Notes: a model not told the origin generated them from the letters alone. DNA of 64,000 nt from Maritimibacter alkaliphilus (GCF_019801605.1 NZ_JAHVIT010000005.1:113323-177322); one strand, 5' to 3'. Shown: positions 46,511-55,787, counted from the first letter of the stretch. Program-made: numbers and translations.

Positions 46511-47539
46511 TCAGCCCGCCGCATGGCGCCACGAGGCCGAATAGGCGCCGGTCACATGGTGTTCCAGCTGGCGCTCGATGTCCCCCAGCAGGGAGGAGGC
46601 GCCGAAGCGGAAGAGGTCGGGCCGCAGCCAGCGGTCGCCCAGTTCTTCCTTGATCAGGCTGAGGTAGACCAGCGCGTCCTTGGCCTTGGAGATGCCGCCC
46701 GCGGGCTTGTAGCCGATGCGGATGCCGGTGCGCTCGTGATACTCGCGGATCGCGCGGATCATGACGAGGCTCACCGGCAGCGTGGCGTTCACGCTTTCCT
46801 TGCCGGTGGAGGTCTTGATGAAATCCGCCCCTGCCATCATGCACACGAGGCTGGCCTTGGCGACGTTCTGCAAGGTGCCGAGTTCGCCGGTGGCGAGGAT
46901 CGCCTTCACGTGGGCATCGCCGCAGGCCTGCCGGAAGGCGCGCATCTCGTCGTAGAGCGCCTGCCAGTCGCCGGTCAGCACGTGGCGGCGCGAGATCACG
47001 ATGTCGATCTCGGCGGCCCCCGCGCTGACGCTCTCGCCGATCTCGGCCACCCGCAGGTGGAAGGGCGAGAGCCCCGCCGGGAAGCCGGTGGAGACGGCAG
47101 CCACGGGAATGCCCGTGCCCTGCAACGCCTTCACCGCGGTGCGCACCATGTCATGGTAGACGCAGACCGCGCCCACCGTGAGATCCGGCAGGTCGAGCGC
47201 CGCGGCCAGATCGGCCCGCACCGGCTGGCGTGCCTTGGCGCAGAGCCGCCGGACCCGGCCCGGCGTGTCGTCGCCCGCCAGCGTGGTCAGGTCGATGCAG
47301 GAGATCGCGCGGGCCAGCCAGGCGGCCTGGTGGTCCTTCTTCACCGTGCGCCGCCCCGGCAGGGTGGCGCAGCGGCGGGTGATGGCCGGAGCATTGGCCG
47401 TGGCCGCCTCGACCCAGGCCATGTCCAGCGGCATGCCGGGATTGCGCGGTTCCACCGTCTGGGGCAGCTGGTGATGGCCGCCCTTGTCAGCCGTGTCCTG
47501 ACCGGCTTGCGTGGCAGTCTGGGTGTGGTCCTGCGGCAT
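46511..47539 (-). CDS. deoC: Deoxyribose-phosphate aldolase
   Basis: DeoC splits 2-deoxyribose-5-phosphate into acetaldehyde and glyceraldehyde-3-phosphate. The 342-residue product has CIDLTTLAGDDT, VCVYHDMV, IDIVISRRHVLTGDWQALYDE and the Schiff-base lysine region FIKTSTGKESVNATLPV, then KPAGGISKAKDALVY. It is about 80 residues longer than E. coli DeoC, with an extra N-terminal region as in animal-like forms. The ALDH16 gene follows 51 bases downstream, so the acetaldehyde released could be oxidised by it. Confidence 0.95.
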   Translation of the reverse strand: MPQDHTQTATQAGQDTADKGGHHQLPQTVEPRNPGMPLDMAWVEAATANAPAITRRCATLPGRRTVKKDHQAAWLARAISCIDLTTLAGDDTPGRVRRLCAKARQPVRADLAAALDLPDLTVGAVCVYHDMVRTAVKALQGTGIPVAAVSTGFPAGLSPFHLRVAEIGESVSAGAAEIDIVISRRHVLTGDWQALYDEMRAFRQACGDAHVKAILATGELGTLQNVAKASLVCMMAGADFIKTSTGKESVNATLPVSLVMIRAIREYHERTGIRIGYKPAGGISKAKDALVYLSLIKEELGDRWLRPDLFRFGASSLLGDIERQLEHHVTGAYSASWRHAAG

Positions 47540-47736
47540 CGGCGCCTCCCCTCGGCTCGGGCCCCAAGGCGGGCCTCAACTCAGGCCTCACATGGGCCTC
47601 CAACTCGGGCGCGACGGTCGCATGGCGGGGCAGGCTTGGCAAGCGCGGGGCGGGATCACTTGGCGGCATCGGCAGGATCGGGGGCGGGATCGGGGGCCAC
47701 GGGATTTCAACCGGCGGGGCGCGGACCGCGTCGGCG

Positions 47737-47805
47737 AAGGGGGGCTGTCTGCCCCCCGGCCCCTGCGGGGCCTCCCCCCGAGGATATTTCGGAACAGTGG
47801 ATGAG
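47737..47805 (+). repeat. Rhodobacteraceae-type intergenic element, copy 5
   Basis: GGGGGGCTGTCTGCCCCCC, then GGCCCCTGCGGGGCC, then the core CCCCCGAGGATATTTCGGAA and CAGTGGATGAG. It lies just beyond the stop of the DgoK-like gene, in the same relation that copy 1 has to matB. The remaining 200 bases up to deoC hold no gene I can support. Confidence 0.8.
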
Positions 47806-47808
47806 GGC

Positions 47809-48552
47809 TCAGCCCGGAAGGCCGAACTTCTGGGCGAGGGCGAGGAAGCCCTGCTGGGCCATGGCCTCGGGCGCGGCCTCGGTCACCGGGGCACCCTGCG
47901 CCTTGAGCGCGGCGGCATAGGCGCGTGCCAGCGTGCCCGTGCCGATGACGGCCAGTTGCTGGCCCAGCCAGAGCCCCCGGGCCGCGGCCAGTTCGGCCCC
48001 GAGCAGGTGGCCCATGGCGGCGCCGGGCTGACCGGAGAGCTCCGCCGCGCGCAGGTCGGTGGCGAGGCGCTCGGGCCGCGAGAGCGTGGTGTCGAGCGCG
48101 GCCGTATCGGGCATCTCCACCGCGCCGAGGGCGGCGGCGAGACGGCCGGTCACGCTCTGCTGGAGGAAGATCACCTCACCCGCCGAGAGGCTGGCCCAGG
48201 TGGTGACCTCGCCGGGCAGGCAGACGACACCGTCCCAGTTGGGGTTCAGGGCCATGAAGCCGATCAGCAAAAGCCGTTCGGCCCGGATGCGGGCCGCCGG
48301 GCTGGCCTGTTCCATCGGCGGCAGCACGAGGCCCCCGGGGCTGTGCAGCAGCTGGTCGGGCAGCAGGTTGGCGGGCACGGTTTCGGACGGCGCGCCCGCG
48401 GCATCGGCCATCAGGATCGCCTCGCTCGCCAGACCCTCGAGCGCCGCATCGAGGGCCGCGCCCTCCAGCGGGCCGCGCAGGTCCGCACCGTGGAAGTGCC
48501 AGCCCCTGCGGGAGTTGTCATCATGGGGGAGAATGCCGATCCAGTCGTTCAT
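47809..48552 (-). CDS. 2-dehydro-3-deoxygalactonokinase-like protein, degenerate
   Basis: The 247-residue product keeps features of DgoK kinases: NPNWDGVVCLPGEVTTWASL, SAGEVIFLQQSVTGRLAAAL, LSGQPGAAMGHLLGAELAAAR and LAVIGTGTLARAYAAALKA. The phosphate-binding start is altered: instead of DWGTT/SxxR it reads DWIGILPHDDNSRRGW, and the typical GMI region is reduced. It may be inactive or have another substrate. There is no DgoA aldolase beside it. The ATG at 48552 has a weak ribosome-binding site. Confidence 0.7.
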   Translation of the reverse strand: MNDWIGILPHDDNSRRGWHFHGADLRGPLEGAALDAALEGLASEAILMADAAGAPSETVPANLLPDQLLHSPGGLVLPPMEQASPAARIRAERLLLIGFMALNPNWDGVVCLPGEVTTWASLSAGEVIFLQQSVTGRLAAALGAVEMPDTAALDTTLSRPERLATDLRAAELSGQPGAAMGHLLGAELAAARGLWLGQQLAVIGTGTLARAYAAALKAQGAPVTEAAPEAMAQQGFLALAQKFGLPG

Positions 48553-48734
48553 GGAGAGGGCATAGGCAAGCGGCCCCCGCCGGTCAATGGGGCGCAGGGG
48601 CCCGCGGGGGCCCCTCCCCCGAACGTGACCCGGGCGCCGCGACAGGGCGGCGCCCGGGGAGAGCGAGGCATGGGCCCGGGCTTCGGTCGCGCGAGGGTCC
48701 CGAAACTGGCCCGAAGACGGTCTGTCCCGGAGGA

Positions 48735-50519
48735 TCAGCCCTCGTTCGCGTCGGTCACCTGCATCGCGAGGATCGCGGTGATGAAGTAGCACAGGGTGCA
48801 AACGATCGCGGTGATCTGGAAGGTCTGGCGGAAGCTCTCCAGAAGCGCCGGCTCGGGAGAGAGGACCATGATGCGGACCGCGAAGAAAATCATCGAGAGC
48901 AGCATCACCCCCGCCCCGAAGAGCATCCATTTCGCCAGCCGCGCGGTGTGGAAGCCGGAGGGGTCTTCCTCGTCGTCTTCAACTTCCGCGGCCTCTGCCT
49001 CGCGCGCCTCGCGGCGCTCCTCGTAGGCGGTGAGGGCCTCTTCCCGGGCGGCCTGCTGCTCCTCGCGCTTGGGCCAGGAGTTGCGGGCGCCCATCCGGGC
49101 GGCCAGCAGCGGGTAGAGTGCTAGGGCGATCAGGTATTCCGGGATGAAGATGAAGTAGAAGCTCATCGCGCCGGTCAGCAGCATCGTCAGGGCAAAGGCC
49201 AGCGCCACGCCCCAGGCCAGCAGCGCGGCGGGGTTCAGCTTGAGCCCGTGGTACCGCGCCCAGTAGCGGGTCAGCCCCAGCCTGGGCAGCAGGTAATGCT
49301 CGGCGATGACGATCGCGCCGACAGGGGCCAGCAGCATCGCGCCATAGACGGTCAGCGGCATGATCGACCGCGCCACGAAGGGGAAGCAGGCGGCCACGGC
49401 GATGACGACGCCGACGTAGAGCGTGACCCGCGACCGCGGCACCGAGGGCATCAGGTTCGAGGCCGCAAGCCCGGCGCGGTAGAGACAGGCGTTGGCCGTG
49501 GTCCAGCCGGCGCAGATCACCACGAGGATGCCGATGAAGCCGAGCGTCGCATAGGCGACGTCACCGCTGTCGAGCCCGGTCAGCGGCAGCCCGACGAGGA
49601 CGGCCGCGCCGGCGCCCATGAGGCCCGCGGCGATCCAGCCGACGTAGTGGCCGAGGAACATGCCGATGCCGGAGAAGAGCCCGTAGCTCTTCTTGCGGGC
49701 AAAGCGGAAGATCGCCATGTCGATCAGCCCAAGGTGCACCATCGCGCCATTGGCCCAGGCGAAGGCCGCGACTTCCCACAGGGAGATGCCGGGCGCGCCG
49801 GCGGGCGTGGTGCCGGTCCAGATCTGGTCCTTCGCCACCTCGATGAAGCTGGAGAACCCGCCAAAGCCGGTCTCGCCGGTGGCGTTCAGCGCCAGCACCG
49901 GCAGCGCCACGGCGGCCCCGCAGATGAAGCAGGCCAGCATCCAGGGCGCGCAGATGGTGGCGAAATTCGCCATCGCCTCGAAGCCGTTGGCCGCCACGAC
50001 CACCACGACAGCAGCGATCAGCAGCGTGACGAGGATGAACATGCCGGAGGTCGGATACCACTCCAGCTGCACCGGCACGCCGAGCGCGAACCGCAACGCA
50101 TAGGCCGACACGGTGATCATCGCCGCCGCCAGCGAGCCGTAGAAGAGCAGGATCGCAACGTTGTAGATCTTGGAAAAGTAGGGCCCGGCGATCTGTTCGA
50201 GGTAGGAAAAGAGCGAGCGCCGCGTCTCGACCGCGATCGGCGCGGTGACGAGAGTCCAGCTGGCCACCGCCAGAAGGTTGCCCAGCAGGAGACCCAGAAG
50301 GACCTCGCGGGTGCCCACGCCCATGGTCACGAAAGTCACCCCGATGACGAATTCGGTGGCGGCGATGTGCTCGCCTCCGAAAAGCCCAGCGAAATACCGC
50401 CAGCCGCGGACGTGTCGTGCGGCCGCCGGAATGGCGCTGTGTCGGGGGTGGGGTTTCGTGCTTCCGGAGGAAGCCGGGGCGGGGTGGCTGGCAATGCCTT
50501 GCGTATCGGTTAGGGCCAT
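48735..50519 (-). CDS. NCS1-family (purine/cytosine permease-like) transporter
   Basis: The 594-residue product has about 12 transmembrane helices and NCS1 features: GGEHIAATEFVIGVTFVTMGVG at the first helix, a conserved NGFEAMANFATICAPWM, and WANGAMVHLGLIDMAIF. NCS1 carriers import nucleobases, allantoin, hydantoins or related compounds, usually with sodium or protons. A charged coiled stretch (EEQQAAREEALTAYEERREA) and two more hydrophobic helices at the C-terminus extend it beyond the normal length of about 480. With creatinase and cupin genes nearby, a nitrogenous substrate is plausible. Confidence 0.85.
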   Translation of the reverse strand: MALTDTQGIASHPAPASSGSTKPHPRHSAIPAAARHVRGWRYFAGLFGGEHIAATEFVIGVTFVTMGVGTREVLLGLLLGNLLAVASWTLVTAPIAVETRRSLFSYLEQIAGPYFSKIYNVAILLFYGSLAAAMITVSAYALRFALGVPVQLEWYPTSGMFILVTLLIAAVVVVVAANGFEAMANFATICAPWMLACFICGAAVALPVLALNATGETGFGGFSSFIEVAKDQIWTGTTPAGAPGISLWEVAAFAWANGAMVHLGLIDMAIFRFARKKSYGLFSGIGMFLGHYVGWIAAGLMGAGAAVLVGLPLTGLDSGDVAYATLGFIGILVVICAGWTTANACLYRAGLAASNLMPSVPRSRVTLYVGVVIAVAACFPFVARSIMPLTVYGAMLLAPVGAIVIAEHYLLPRLGLTRYWARYHGLKLNPAALLAWGVALAFALTMLLTGAMSFYFIFIPEYLIALALYPLLAARMGARNSWPKREEQQAAREEALTAYEERREAREAEAAEVEDDEEDPSGFHTARLAKWMLFGAGVMLLSMIFFAVRIMVLSPEPALLESFRQTFQITAIVCTLCYFITAILAMQVTDANEG

Positions 50520-50713
50520 AGGTCCTTGGAGGTTGTTTCACTGGATCGGCGGAACCGCGCCTACTCACACAGGAAGGAAAGCCCCCTTAAACCACATCGG
50601 TTCCGCGATTTTCTGCGATGCAGCGCCAAACCGGGATTTTGCCCCGGGAACCCCTCACCGTGACGTGTTTTCCCCTCATCACGCCACACGCCGTCTTGGC
50701 CTCTCACGCAAAC

Positions 50714-50736
50714 GGGGCGGCCCGGAAGGCCGCCCC
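50714..50736 (-). terminator. Probable terminator after the semialdehyde dehydrogenase gene
   Basis: GGGGCGGCC pairs with GGCCGCCCC around CGGAA, 29 bases beyond the stop. On the minus strand it is followed by GTTTG, a short T-run. The rest of the 245-base gap to the NCS1 gene shows no gene. Confidence 0.6.
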
Positions 50737-50764
50737 GCGCGCAGGTCCCTGCCGATGGATCGGG

Positions 50765-52243
50765 TCAGACCGCCATGCAGATGTACTTCATCTCGAGGTA
50801 ATCCTCGATCCCGTGGTGCGAGCCTTCGCGGCCCAGACCGGACTGTTTCACGCCGCCGAAGGGGGCGACCTCGGTCGAGATGATGCCGGTGTTCACGCCG
50901 ACGATGCCGTATTCCAGCGCCTCGGCGACCTTGTACACGCGGCTCAGGTCCTTGGCGTAGAAGTAGGAGGCGAGGCCGAAGATCGTGTCGTTGGCCAGTT
51001 CGATCACGTCGTCCTCGGTCTCGAACTTGAAGAGCGGGGCCAGCGGGCCGAAGGTCTCGTCGGTGGAGAAGAGCATGTCCTTCGTGGCACCGGTCACGAT
51101 GGTCGGCTCCATGAAGTTGCCCTTGCCCTGCAGCACGTCGCCACCGCCGAGGATCACCTCCGCGCCCTTCGACTTGGCGTCGGCGATATGCTCCTGCACC
51201 TTCTCGATGGCGTCGGTGGTGATGAGCGGGCCCAGCTCGGTCCCTTCCTCGAAGCCGTCGCCGACCTTCATCTTGGCCACGGCGACCTTCAGCTTCTCGG
51301 CGAAGGCGTCATAGACACCGGCCTGCACGTAGATCCGGTTGGCGCAGACACAGGTCTGGCCGTTGTTGCGGAACTTGCACAGGATCGCGCCTTCGACCGC
51401 CGCATCCAGATCGGCGTCGTCGAAGACGATGAAGGGCGCGTTGCCGCCCAGCTCCATCGAGCATTTCATCACCTGGTCCGCCGACTGGCGCAGCAGGATG
51501 CGGCCCACCTCGGTCGAGCCGGTGAAGGTCAGCTTGCGCACCTTGGGGTTCTCGCAGAACTCCTTGCCCACCTCGGAGGAGGAGGAGGACGGCAGGATCG
51601 AGAAGACGCCCTTGGGGATGCCCGCGCGTTCCGCCAGCACGCCCAGCACCAGTGCCGAGAGCGGGGTTTCCGAGGCCGGGCGGCCCACGAAGGCACAGCC
51701 CGCCGCCAGCGCCGGGCCCGCCTTGCGGGTGATCATGGCGTTGGGGAAGTTCCACGGCGTGATCGATGCTGCAACCCCGATGGGCTGCTTGATCACGGTG
51801 ATGCGCTTGTCACGCTGGTGGCCCGGGATCGTCTCGCCGTAGATGCGCTTGGCCTCTTCGGCAAAGAACTCGATGAAGGAGGCGCCATAGGCGATCTCGC
51901 CCTTGGCCTCGGCCAGCGGCTTGCCCTGTTCGGCGGTCAGGATCGTGCCGAGGTCCTCCTGGTTCTCCATCATCAGGTCGAACCACTTGCGCAGGATGGT
52001 CGAGCGTTCCTTGCCGGTCAGCTTGGCCCACTCCTTCTGCGCGTCGTAGGCGGCGTCGATCGCCTTGGCGATCTGGGCGCGCGACAGATCCGCGACATTG
52101 GCGATGACATCGCCGCGGGCGGGGTTCGTCACCTCGAAGGTGCCATCGTCGCCCTGCACCCACTCACCGGCCAGATAGGCCGCCTCGACCAGCAGGCTCG
52201 GGTCCTTGAGCAGGGATTTCAGATCGGTTGCGGTGTCCAGCAT
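50765..52243 (-). CDS. gabD: NAD(P)-dependent succinate-semialdehyde dehydrogenase
   Basis: The 492-residue ALDH has ITPWNFPNAMITRKAGPALAAGC, FTGSTEVGRILLRQSA, the catalytic Glu in MELGGNAPFIVFDDADLD and the catalytic Cys in NNGQTCVCANRIYVQ. The C-terminal GGVKQSGLGREGSHHGIEDYLEMKYICM is typical of GabD and related glutarate-semialdehyde dehydrogenases. It oxidises succinate semialdehyde from GABA breakdown. The ATG at 52243 follows AAGGAGCCCCCC; a longer start at 52279 is unlikely. No GABA transaminase is adjacent. It is divergent from a hydrolase. Confidence 0.93.
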   Translation of the reverse strand: MLDTATDLKSLLKDPSLLVEAAYLAGEWVQGDDGTFEVTNPARGDVIANVADLSRAQIAKAIDAAYDAQKEWAKLTGKERSTILRKWFDLMMENQEDLGTILTAEQGKPLAEAKGEIAYGASFIEFFAEEAKRIYGETIPGHQRDKRITVIKQPIGVAASITPWNFPNAMITRKAGPALAAGCAFVGRPASETPLSALVLGVLAERAGIPKGVFSILPSSSSSEVGKEFCENPKVRKLTFTGSTEVGRILLRQSADQVMKCSMELGGNAPFIVFDDADLDAAVEGAILCKFRNNGQTCVCANRIYVQAGVYDAFAEKLKVAVAKMKVGDGFEEGTELGPLITTDAIEKVQEHIADAKSKGAEVILGGGDVLQGKGNFMEPTIVTGATKDMLFSTDETFGPLAPLFKFETEDDVIELANDTIFGLASYFYAKDLSRVYKVAEALEYGIVGVNTGIISTEVAPFGGVKQSGLGREGSHHGIEDYLEMKYICMAV

Positions 52244-52347
52244 TGGGGGGCTCCTTTCAACTTTCCGTTGAGGAACCACTTAGTATTCCCAACGCATAGG
52301 GCCAGCGGCTATCATCTCTTTGTGCCAGAGCAGGGAGGAGCCCAGGC

Positions 52348-53163
52348 ATGGACGTTATCGGAGTACTGGACGACGACTACGACAACCTAGGCCATATCCC
52401 CGGCGGGCCACAATATTCCGGCCAATGGGCCGAGGCCGCCGCGCAGTGGCGCAAGACCGAGTGCAACGCGGGGCGGCTGCAATCCGACCTCGCCTACGGC
52501 ACGGGGGAGAGGGAACGATTCGACCTCTTCCAGCCCCATCTGCCCGGCGGCACACCGCCGAAAGGGCTTATGGTTTTCATCCACGGCGGCTACTGGATGC
52601 GCTTTGACCGCAAGCTTTTCTCGCATCTGGCGGCGGGGGCGCAGGCGGCGGGATGGGCCGTGGCGATGCCCAGCTACACGCTCTGCCCGCAGCAACGGGT
52701 CTCGGCCACGGTGCGGCAGATCGCCCGCGCCCTGCCGGTCATGGCCGCGATGGTGCCGGGGCCGCTGGTGATCGTCGGCCATTCTGCGGGCGGGCACCTG
52801 GCGGCGCGCATGCTGCAACCGGGGATGCTGCCGGCAGAGGTGGCGGCGCGGCTGCGCCGGGTGGTGCCGATCTCGCCGCTGGCGGATCTGCGGCCACTGC
52901 TGCAGACCACGATGAACGAGATCTTCCGCCTCGACATGGCCGAAGCCGCCGCGGAGAGCCCGCTGCTGATGAAGCAGCGCCTCGACGTGCCGGTGACGGT
53001 CTGGGTCGGCGCCAAGGAACGCCCGGTCTTCAAGCGCGACGCGCGGGACCTGGCGCAGGCCTGGGAGGTCGACTGCATCGTGGCCGAGGGGCGGCACCAT
53101 CTCGACGTGATCGAGCCGCTGGAGATCGCGGACAGCCAGCTGCTGGTCTCGACACTGGCCTGA
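52348..53163 (+). CDS. Alpha/beta hydrolase, esterase/kynurenine-formamidase-like
   Basis: The 271-residue product has the oxyanion motif VFIHGGYWMRFDRK and the nucleophile elbow VIVGHSAGGHLAARM. An acid and a final His are at VWVGAKERPVF and GRHHLDVIEPL. HGGYW is typical of the BD-FAE/kynurenine formamidase group of carboxyl hydrolases. It is cytoplasmic. The ATG at 52348 follows GGGAGGAGCCC. The natural substrate is uncertain; there is no tryptophan-degradation gene next to it. Confidence 0.85.
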   Translation: MDVIGVLDDDYDNLGHIPGGPQYSGQWAEAAAQWRKTECNAGRLQSDLAYGTGERERFDLFQPHLPGGTPPKGLMVFIHGGYWMRFDRKLFSHLAAGAQAAGWAVAMPSYTLCPQQRVSATVRQIARALPVMAAMVPGPLVIVGHSAGGHLAARMLQPGMLPAEVAARLRRVVPISPLADLRPLLQTTMNEIFRLDMAEAAAESPLLMKQRLDVPVTVWVGAKERPVFKRDARDLAQAWEVDCIVAEGRHHLDVIEPLEIADSQLLVSTLA

Positions 53164-53211
53164 AGACCGGCCTGAGATCCGGCGCGCGGGGGGCAGCCCC
53201 CGCCGCCGCTT

Positions 53212-54204
53212 TCAGCCAAAGCGGGCGGCCCAGGCCGGCACCGGGTCGCCCGGCAGGGCGCGCGCGGCATGAACCCCGCGCGCGATCGCCCGCGCCATGC
53301 AGATCGAGGCCGCATGGCAGAGCGCCAGCAGGTCCGGCACCGGCTGCGCCAGAGGCACCGCCCCGGTGGCGGCCCCGAAGATCAGGTCTCCGTCCATCGG
53401 CGTATGGGACGGCACCAGCGCGCGGGCAAAGCCGTCATGCGCCGCCGTGGCCATGCGCGTGCACTGGGCCTGGTCCAGCACCGCATCCGTGGCCACGATC
53501 CCGATGGTCGTATTGCCGTGCATCCGCATCTTGGTGACCGGCAGATGCGGGTCAGGGAAGGCGGCGGGCAGGCCCATGCCGCCGAATTCGCCCGCCACCT
53601 CGAAGGGCGCGGCCCAGAACTCCGGCCCCTCGCCCACGATGGGCGAGCCCAGCGCGTTCACCGCCACCAGCGCCCCGACCACATGGCCCGACGGCAACAC
53701 GACCGAGGCCGAGCCCAGCCCGCCCTTCACCGTCGCCGTGGTGCCACCGGTGCCCGCGCCCTCGGTGCCCAGCGCGAAATCCGGGCCCGCCGCCTCCAGC
53801 GCGGCGCGGCCCAGCGCCTTGTAGGGGTTCTCGGCCCAGTCTTTCCGCCCGCCGCCGCGCAGGTCGAAGAGGATCGCGCCGGGCACGATGGGCACCCGCA
53901 CCTCCGGCGGGCCGAAGCCACGGCCGCGGGCGCGCAGCAGGTCCGCCACCCCCGAGGCCGCGTCGAGCCCGAAGGCCGAGCCCCCCGACAGCACCAGCGC
54001 ATCCACCTGCTGCACCGTCTTGTCGGGCGCCAGCAGGTCCGTCTCCCGCGTGCCGGGGGCGCCGCCCATGACGTTGACACCCGCGGTGAAGGGGGCCTCG
54101 GCCGTCAGGACCGTCACCCCGGTGCGGATCTCGAGGTCCTGCGACTGGCCCACCGTCAGGCCGGGCACATCGGTGATCAGGTTGCGGGGGCCGGGGCGCA
54201 GCAT
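53212..54204 (-). CDS. P1-family peptidase (DmpA-like Ntn hydrolase)
   Basis: The 330-residue product has TDVPGLTVGQSQD near the start, DALVLSGGSAFGLDAASGV and EGAGTGGTTATVKGGLGSAS. The self-cleavage region is KMRMHGNTTIGIVATDAVLD, where cleavage before a Thr/Ser makes the nucleophile. P1/DmpA enzymes act on D-alanyl peptides or beta-peptides. It is probably cytoplasmic. I used the ATG at 54204, after GAAGGACATGCA. It is divergent from the creatinase gene. Confidence 0.9.
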   Translation of the reverse strand: MLRPGPRNLITDVPGLTVGQSQDLEIRTGVTVLTAEAPFTAGVNVMGGAPGTRETDLLAPDKTVQQVDALVLSGGSAFGLDAASGVADLLRARGRGFGPPEVRVPIVPGAILFDLRGGGRKDWAENPYKALGRAALEAAGPDFALGTEGAGTGGTTATVKGGLGSASVVLPSGHVVGALVAVNALGSPIVGEGPEFWAAPFEVAGEFGGMGLPAAFPDPHLPVTKMRMHGNTTIGIVATDAVLDQAQCTRMATAAHDGFARALVPSHTPMDGDLIFGAATGAVPLAQPVPDLLALCHAASICMARAIARGVHAARALPGDPVPAWAARFG

Positions 54205-54471
54205 TGCATGTCCTTCGTCTTGTGGTCGGGCGGATGGGCGGGGCAATACGCTGGCTGGCCGCGCATCTCGTCGTTCGGCGGACCCTAGACCGCCCCCCGC
54301 AGGCAGGAAAGACCGTAGAACGCCGGTGCCGCGTCACGCCCTCTTGCGCGTTTCCCCGGCCCCTGTACTCTCTGCCCAGGCCCGGGCGATGGCGTCGCCG
54401 AATCCCCCGCAGGGATCAGGGCCCTTCCCCTACAGTCCTGTACGCCGGGACCTCTTTCACAGGAGGTCACC

Positions 54472-55683
54472 TTGACCCAGCACGACCGTCCCGCCTTCTA
54501 CCGTTTCCACAACGGCGAAAAGGCCCCCCTGCCCTTCGCGCCCGCCGAATACGACGCCCGCCTTGCCGGGCTGCGCGCGATCCTCAGCGCCGAGGGCCTC
54601 GATGCCGCGGTGCTCACCTCGATGCATGGCATCGCCTACTACTCCGGCTTCCTCTACTGCAGCTTCGGCCGGCCCTACGCGCTGGTGGTGACCGCCACCG
54701 ACTGCGTGACCATCTCGGCCGGGATCGACGCGGGCCAGCCCTGGCGCCGGTCCCATGGCGACGCGATCACCTATACCGACTGGGCGCGTGACAATATCTG
54801 GCGCGCCGTGGCCTCGGTCACCGGCACCGGCAAACGGCTGGGCATCGAGGGCGATCACCTGACCCGCACGGTGGAGGCCGCCATGGAGGCGCTGCTCTCG
54901 CCCGCCGCGCTGGTGCCGATCCACGTCCAGTCCATGCGCCAGCGCATGTCCAAGAGCCCGGCCGAGATCGCCCTGATCCGCGAGGGCGCCCGGGTGGCGG
55001 ACCTCGGCGGCGCGGCGATCCGCGACGCGATCCGCGAGGGCGTGCGCGAGATCGACGTGGCCATGGCGGGCCGCGACGCCATGGAGGCCGAGATCGCCCG
55101 CGCCTTCCCCGATGCCGAGTACCGCGACACATGGGTCTGGTTCCAGTCGGGCCTGAACACCGACGGCGCACACAACCCGGTCACCGCCCGCAGGCTGCAG
55201 CACGGCGACATCCTGTCGCTGAACACCTTCCCGATGATCTCGGGCTATTACACCGCGCTGGAGCGGACGCTCTTCCTCGGCGCGGTCGATCCCGCCTCGC
55301 TCAAGATCTGGGAGGCCAACGTGGCGACCCATGAGCTGGGGCTCTCGCTGCTCAAGCCCGGCGTCTCCTGCGCCCAGGTGACGGCCGAGTTGAACGCCTT
55401 CCTCGCCGAGCGCGACCTGCTGCAGTACCGGACCTTCGGCTATGGCCACAGCTTCGGCGTGCTGTCGCATTACTACGGGCGCGAGGCCGGGCTGGAACTG
55501 CGCGAGGATATCGACACGGTGCTGGAGCCCGGGATGGTGGTCTCGATGGAGCCGATGCTGACCCTTCCCGAGGGGACGCCCGGCGCGGGCGGCTACCGGG
55601 AGCATGACATCCTGCTGATCACCGGGGACGGGAACGAGAACCTGACGGGCTTCCCCTACGGGCCGGAGAAGAACGTGATCTGA
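54472..55683 (+). CDS. Creatinase (creatine amidinohydrolase)
   Basis: Creatinase splits creatine into sarcosine and urea. The 403-residue product is closely similar over its whole length to the Pseudomonas enzyme as I remember it. It shares SGFLYCSFGRPYALVV, SGLNTDGAHNPVT (active-site His), GYYTALERTLFLG, YRTFGYGHSFGVLSHYYGRE and PGAGGYREHDILL. It belongs to the M24 'pita-bread' fold but does not need metal. The start is TTG at 54472, after a strong AGGAGGTCACC. No creatininase, sarcosine oxidase or urease gene is adjacent. Creatine is present in marine systems. Confidence 0.93.
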   Translation: MTQHDRPAFYRFHNGEKAPLPFAPAEYDARLAGLRAILSAEGLDAAVLTSMHGIAYYSGFLYCSFGRPYALVVTATDCVTISAGIDAGQPWRRSHGDAITYTDWARDNIWRAVASVTGTGKRLGIEGDHLTRTVEAAMEALLSPAALVPIHVQSMRQRMSKSPAEIALIREGARVADLGGAAIRDAIREGVREIDVAMAGRDAMEAEIARAFPDAEYRDTWVWFQSGLNTDGAHNPVTARRLQHGDILSLNTFPMISGYYTALERTLFLGAVDPASLKIWEANVATHELGLSLLKPGVSCAQVTAELNAFLAERDLLQYRTFGYGHSFGVLSHYYGREAGLELREDIDTVLEPGMVVSMEPMLTLPEGTPGAGGYREHDILLITGDGNENLTGFPYGPEKNVI

Positions 55684-55709
55684 GGGCCCGCGGGCCGTCG
55701 GATTTCAAG

Positions 55710-55781
55710 CCTCCGGCGGGGATATTTGGGAAACGGAAAACGACGGCGGGGCGCCCCGCTTTCCTCTTTCCCCAAATACTC
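55710..55781. repeat. Inverted pair of intergenic elements (copies 6 and 7)
   Basis: CTCCGGCGGGGATATTTGGG with AAACGGAAA lies at 55710-55739, and its reverse form, CTTTCCCCAAATACTCATG, at 55765-55783. The 104-base gap between the convergent creatinase and cupin genes thus carries one copy for each gene's 3' end. Confidence 0.7.
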
Positions 55782-55787
55782 ATGCCA

